Shown piece after piece: positions 7,408-10,000 of a stretch of DNA of 10,000 nucleotides. Position numbers and translations under genes: made by a program. Origin of the DNA: Actinidia chinensis (Eukaryota; Streptophyta; Magnoliopsida; Ericales; Actinidiaceae). The stretch spans positions 3,904,112 through 3,914,111 of the forward strand of contig CM018888.1 of NCBI GenBank assembly GCA_009663005.1, written 5' to 3'. Positions within the stretch are counted from its first letter, which is position 1, and the number at the start of each line of letters is the position of its first letter. The notes beneath the pieces were generated by a model that saw only the letters and a program-made list of their open reading frames with translations, made no database searches and was not told the DNA's origin.

Positions 7408-7859
7408 TAAGGGCCCGTTTTGGGGGGGGGGTGGGGGCGGGAGAATATGGGAGAGAATAACTTTTAGAAGGAGGATAAATTTTAGAGGTGGATAACTTTT
7501 TGAAGGGGGATAACTTTTAAAACTTTGTTTGATACTTTTTAGAATAGGTGATAAGGATGGAGGATAAGAAGAAAAATATATATGAGAAAATAAAATAAAA
7601 ATTTTATATATTAAAAATATTTTTTTATTTCTAGTATATATATATAAATATATATATATAATATACATTTTTGTTTCTCTTATATTTTTTTTTTTATCCC
7701 CCACCCCATTATCCTCTGGATAACTTTTAGTTAGGGTCTAGACCACCCAAAATTTATTCACCTCCAGGGGCATATCCGCTAGCTAAACGCCCCGGGAGAA
7801 AAGTTATCCGGAGGGAAAAATTATCCCCCCTCCAAATTCTCTAGCCAAACGGACCCTAA
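7408..7859. mobile_element. Tourist/PIF-Harbinger-like element (446 bp) with TAA duplication
   Basis: The element runs from GGGCCCGTTTTGG (7411) to the inverse of GGGTCCGTTTGG (7856). It is flanked by TAA at 7408-7410 and 7857-7859, a PIF/Harbinger hallmark. The interior has repeated GGATAACTTTT words on the left and their inverses on the right (7718-7728, 7799-7809, 7816-7825). An inner foldback pairs about 7561-7610 (GGATAAGAAGAAAAATATAT) with 7640-7699. The subterminal left end is a G-run (7422-7441). The minus-strand 100-codon frame at 7402-7704 follows the proline- and tyrosine-rich repeat and is not a gene. The right part also has TTAGGGTCTAGACC at 7733-7746, which resembles an internal second terminus. 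Confidence 0.65.
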
Positions 7860-8154
7860 GGATAAAGAGCCGGGTGAATAGTGAATACATAAATTATTTT
7901 GTCCCATGGAGAATATTATTGAAATGTGGGACCCAATGAGAAAGAGCTGCAAGACCGTACCAAGAACGAGCTTAATAAGGAAACTTCACCTTGAGAAACC
8001 CGAGATTCGTACCACGTGTATGCTTCCTACGTCCCCATGCAGACAATAATCGCGCCCTAACTCATGTCATTGGCATTTTCGTAATTCAATGATGAATTGA
8101 GATGATTTTGACACCACTCTTTTTTAAATCCAATTATTTTTATGTTTATTAAAT
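7860..8154. other. Spacer between transposons, with a G-box
   Basis: This is one of the less AT-rich stretches (7940-8070) and may be original single-copy DNA between insertions. It contains CCACGTGT at 8012-8019, a G-box/ABRE-type core bound by plant bZIP and bHLH factors, but no adjacent gene gives it a role. No open frame of note is present. Confidence 0.35.
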
Positions 8155-8702
8155 AAAATTATAGGGATGGCAACGGGGCGGGCGGGGCCGGACGGTTGGT
8201 GTCTCCGTCCCCGATCCCGCCGGGAATTTTAGTAACCCCGATCCCCGCCCGAACGGGGGACCGGGGATCTCCGCCCCGAATCCGATCCCCAAATTTGAAC
8301 AACACCACCAATACAAAAATTCTAAATCAACACAAATCCTAAGCTAAAAAATGTTATGGACTATCAATCACAATCTAAAATTTCAACCATAACAACCCTA
8401 AAAATTTGAAACTCAAAATCAAAATTTAAAACTCAAAAATCAACCATAAATCAATCACAATTTTAGGGTTAATTTCACTTGCCACCCTTCATTTGTTAAA
8501 TTATTATTTAGTACTCTTTATTTTTAATTTTAATATTTTTAGGGGTAATTTTCGGGGATCGGGGCGGGGGTATACAATACCGTCCCGCTCCGCCCCGAAT
8601 TTTTTTTTTTTTAATCCGCCCCGATCCCCGAAAAATCCCCGAAACGTTCCACCCCAATCGGGGCGGTGGTCGGGGCGGGGCAAATTGCCATCCTAAAAAT
8701 TA
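8155..8702. mobile_element. GC-rimmed hAT-like MITE (534 bp) with 7-bp duplication
   Basis: The element spans 8162-8695. Its ends are TAGGGATGGCAA and, from the right, TAGGATGGCAA, flanked by the exact direct repeat AAAATTA at 8155-8161 and 8696-8702. Extending to 8 bp gives one mismatch, so a hAT-type 8-bp duplication is possible. About 120 bp at each end are very GC-rich, with many CCCCGATCCCCG, GGGGCGGGG and CCGCCCCGAAT words in both orientations. The core (8290-8540) is AT-rich. The type with GGGATGGCAA ends and CGGGGCGGG subterminal repeats is widespread in plant genomes. The plus-strand frame at 8493-8696 is a translation of the GC-rich repeat and not a gene. Confidence 0.8.
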
Positions 8703-8715
8703 CTATATGGATACT

Positions 8716-9062
8716 ATTATTAAGGGTAAATACACTAACCTCCCCTGAGTCTTCAGGTTTTTAATACACAAAGTATCTTGAGTTTTGAAAATTGTAAACA
8801 GATTCTCAATTTTGCACGACCACCATGGAGATTCTGGTTAATACACAAGCACCCCTAACGTAAATCACAATCCTTGTCAAAAAAAACAAAAATAAATAAC
8901 TTGTTAGGGTTACTTGTGTGACTCATACCCTCAGGGGTGGTCAGTTGTAATATTGTAAAATGGTGAGAAGCTTGGTTTGTTTTTTGTGTTACAAGTTTCA
9001 AACCTCAGGGGAGGTCATTGTTAAATTTTTCAAACGTCAAAGGACTTTGTGTATTAACTCGG

Positions 9063-9094
<32 letters not shown>

Positions 9095-9099
9095 TTATT
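8716..9099. mobile_element. MITE of inverted 70-bp modules (372 bp)
   Basis: The element spans about 8722-9093. Its left end AAGGGTAAATACACTAACCT and right end (inverse) AGGGTAAATTACACTGACCT continue into TCCCCTGAG and, after a few bases, TTAATACACAAAGT, giving terminal repeats of about 60 bp. ATTATT flanks both sides (8716-8721, 9094-9099), but the exact cut is ambiguous by a few bases, so the superfamily is left open (Mutator-like or other). Inside, the AACCTCAGGGGAGGTCA block occurs at 8927-8943 (with a T), 9001-9017 and 9063-9079. Inverted versions lie at 8736-8752 and, decayed, at about 8817-8838. No coding capacity. Confidence 0.75.
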
Positions 9100-9176
9100 C
9101 AAAAAGAAAAATACATTACTTAGTATAAACACAATTATAATCCGGAAAACTCACATGTTGCTTTTGAAACAAATAT

Positions 9177-9690
9177 GGTTTAATTTCACAAACACCCCTT
9201 AAATTATAGGCATTTTTATAATTTTTACACATTCATCTAAAAAAGTAAATCATATTGGACACCCTTAACTATTTATTATATCACTTGCACCTCTTTCATT
9301 ACTGATGTTGAAATAGTATAGAATCGATCATGTGTTTCCATGTATTAAATTAAATGTTCATTATGATAAATAAAATTTTTTTTTTATAAAAAATAAGTCA
9401 ACATTCTATTTATTAATAAGGGTTAGGTTTGTTTAAGTTTGTATATGGAGTATTGACTTATTTTTTATAAAAAATAAATAAATAATATTTTAGATATAAA
9501 GACATTTAATTTAAAAACATGAACAATACGTGATTGATTTCTATCTTTATTTCAAATAAATTAGTAATAAAAGGGGTGTAAGTTATACAATTAAATAGTT
9601 AAGAAGTCAATATAATTATTTTTTAGATGAGTACATAAAAATGACAAAAATTATGATAATTTGGTGGATTGTTTTTTTTGAAATTGAGCA
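9177..9690. mobile_element. Foldback element with long inverted arms (about 514 bp)
   Basis: The left arm (about 9177-9405) and right arm (about 9447-9690) are inverted, diverged copies. Shared words include TAATTTC/GAAATT at the tips, TTCATCTAAAAAA, CTTAACTATTTA, AAATTAAATGT, and a matching inner block TTTTTTATAAAAAATAAGTCAA. The loop is about 40 bases (9406-9446). The tip GGTTTAATTTCACAAACACCCC is a known style of plant MITE terminus. No target duplication could be fixed, so the outer limits are approximate. There is no coding frame. A transcript through it would form a hairpin of about 230 bp. Confidence 0.7.
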
Positions 9691-10000
9691 TAAAAAAATT
9701 ATCCATACATAGTTACTAAAAGAATAAAACTACTGCTGATAACTGCTAGTAATATTTAATAGTTACAATAACTGTTAAATAAATAAATAATTTATCTTTA
9801 AAAATTAATTATGCTTAAATATTTATTATTCTTGTACACACATCACTTGAACACTCCCACCTCTAGTCTATAATATTATATTTAAAATTTTAAAATTATC
9901 TTAGGTTTAAATTCATTTGATTTAATTCAATAGCTGATATTTTAACTAGTTGTTTTTTTTTTTTTTGTCAAAAAAAGATGATATCATTTTATTCTGCTAA
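9691..10000. other. AT-rich stretch without a gene
   Basis: Only AT-rich low-complexity sequence is seen, including a T14 run near 9953-9966. No open frame, repeat boundary or regulatory site could be supported. Confidence 0.5.

Noticed and set aside
7402..7704. Minus-strand 100-codon frame rich in proline, tyrosine and serine
   Set aside because: It follows the internal repeats and the C-run of the Tourist-like element and starts in its AT-rich foldback.
8493..8696. Plus-strand 67-codon frame rich in arginine, proline and glycine
   Set aside because: It is a translation of the GC-rich subterminal repeats of a MITE.
1..10000. CRISPR array, bacterial operon or phage-like genes
   Set aside because: There are no spaced identical repeats and no long open frames. 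The composition and transposon ends are those of a plant nuclear genome.

Overview
The window looks like nuclear, intergenic DNA of a flowering plant, most likely a eudicot. It is very AT-rich and has no long open reading frame on either strand. What structure it has is mostly short non-autonomous DNA transposons (MITE-type elements) whose termini I recognise as plant-like: GGCTCCGTTTGG or GGGCCCGTTTTGG ends with TAA/TTA duplications, GGGGTGTCAA ends, TAGGGATGGCAA ends with a GC-rich rim, and GGGTAAATTACACTGACC ends. The species cannot be read from the sequence.

Region by region. Positions 1-1155 show no gene. Positions about 1156-2100 hold weak exon-like stretches on the minus strand: a 35-residue ORF behind a pyrimidine-rich leader, then three short open stretches with usable splice sites. 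They may belong to one spliced gene or a relic, but the splice phases do not all join, so no product is named. Positions 2612-2814 hold a 197-bp Tourist/PIF-Harbinger-like MITE, followed six bases later by three tandem 44-bp units (2821-2952). Positions 3192-3272 (minus) hold a tRNA-Pro(CGG) pseudogene with a 9-nt duplication in its D arm and a damaged T arm. Positions 3300-5000 are AT-rich and geneless, with a few promoter-like motifs and one diverged direct repeat pair. Positions 5159-6278 form a large imperfect inverted repeat rich in CCCTAA-like words, with a second, related Tourist-like MITE (5338-5547) in its loop.

From 6296 to 9690 the DNA is almost wall-to-wall transposon: a hAT-like element (6296-7097), a Tourist-like element (7411-7856), a GC-rimmed hAT-like element (8162-8695), an element built of inverted arrays of about 70-bp modules (8722-9093), and a foldback element with arms of about 230 bp (9177-9690). 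Together these five cover about 2.67 of 3.4 kb. The last 300 bases hold nothing I recognise.

No transposase, virus, CRISPR array, operon or defence system is visible. The most useful observations are the precise element boundaries with their target duplications, the two related TWA-flanked MITEs, the modular architecture of 8722-9093, the long foldback at 9177-9690 and the broken tRNA-Pro. All family assignments come from reading termini and duplications by eye, without a database search.
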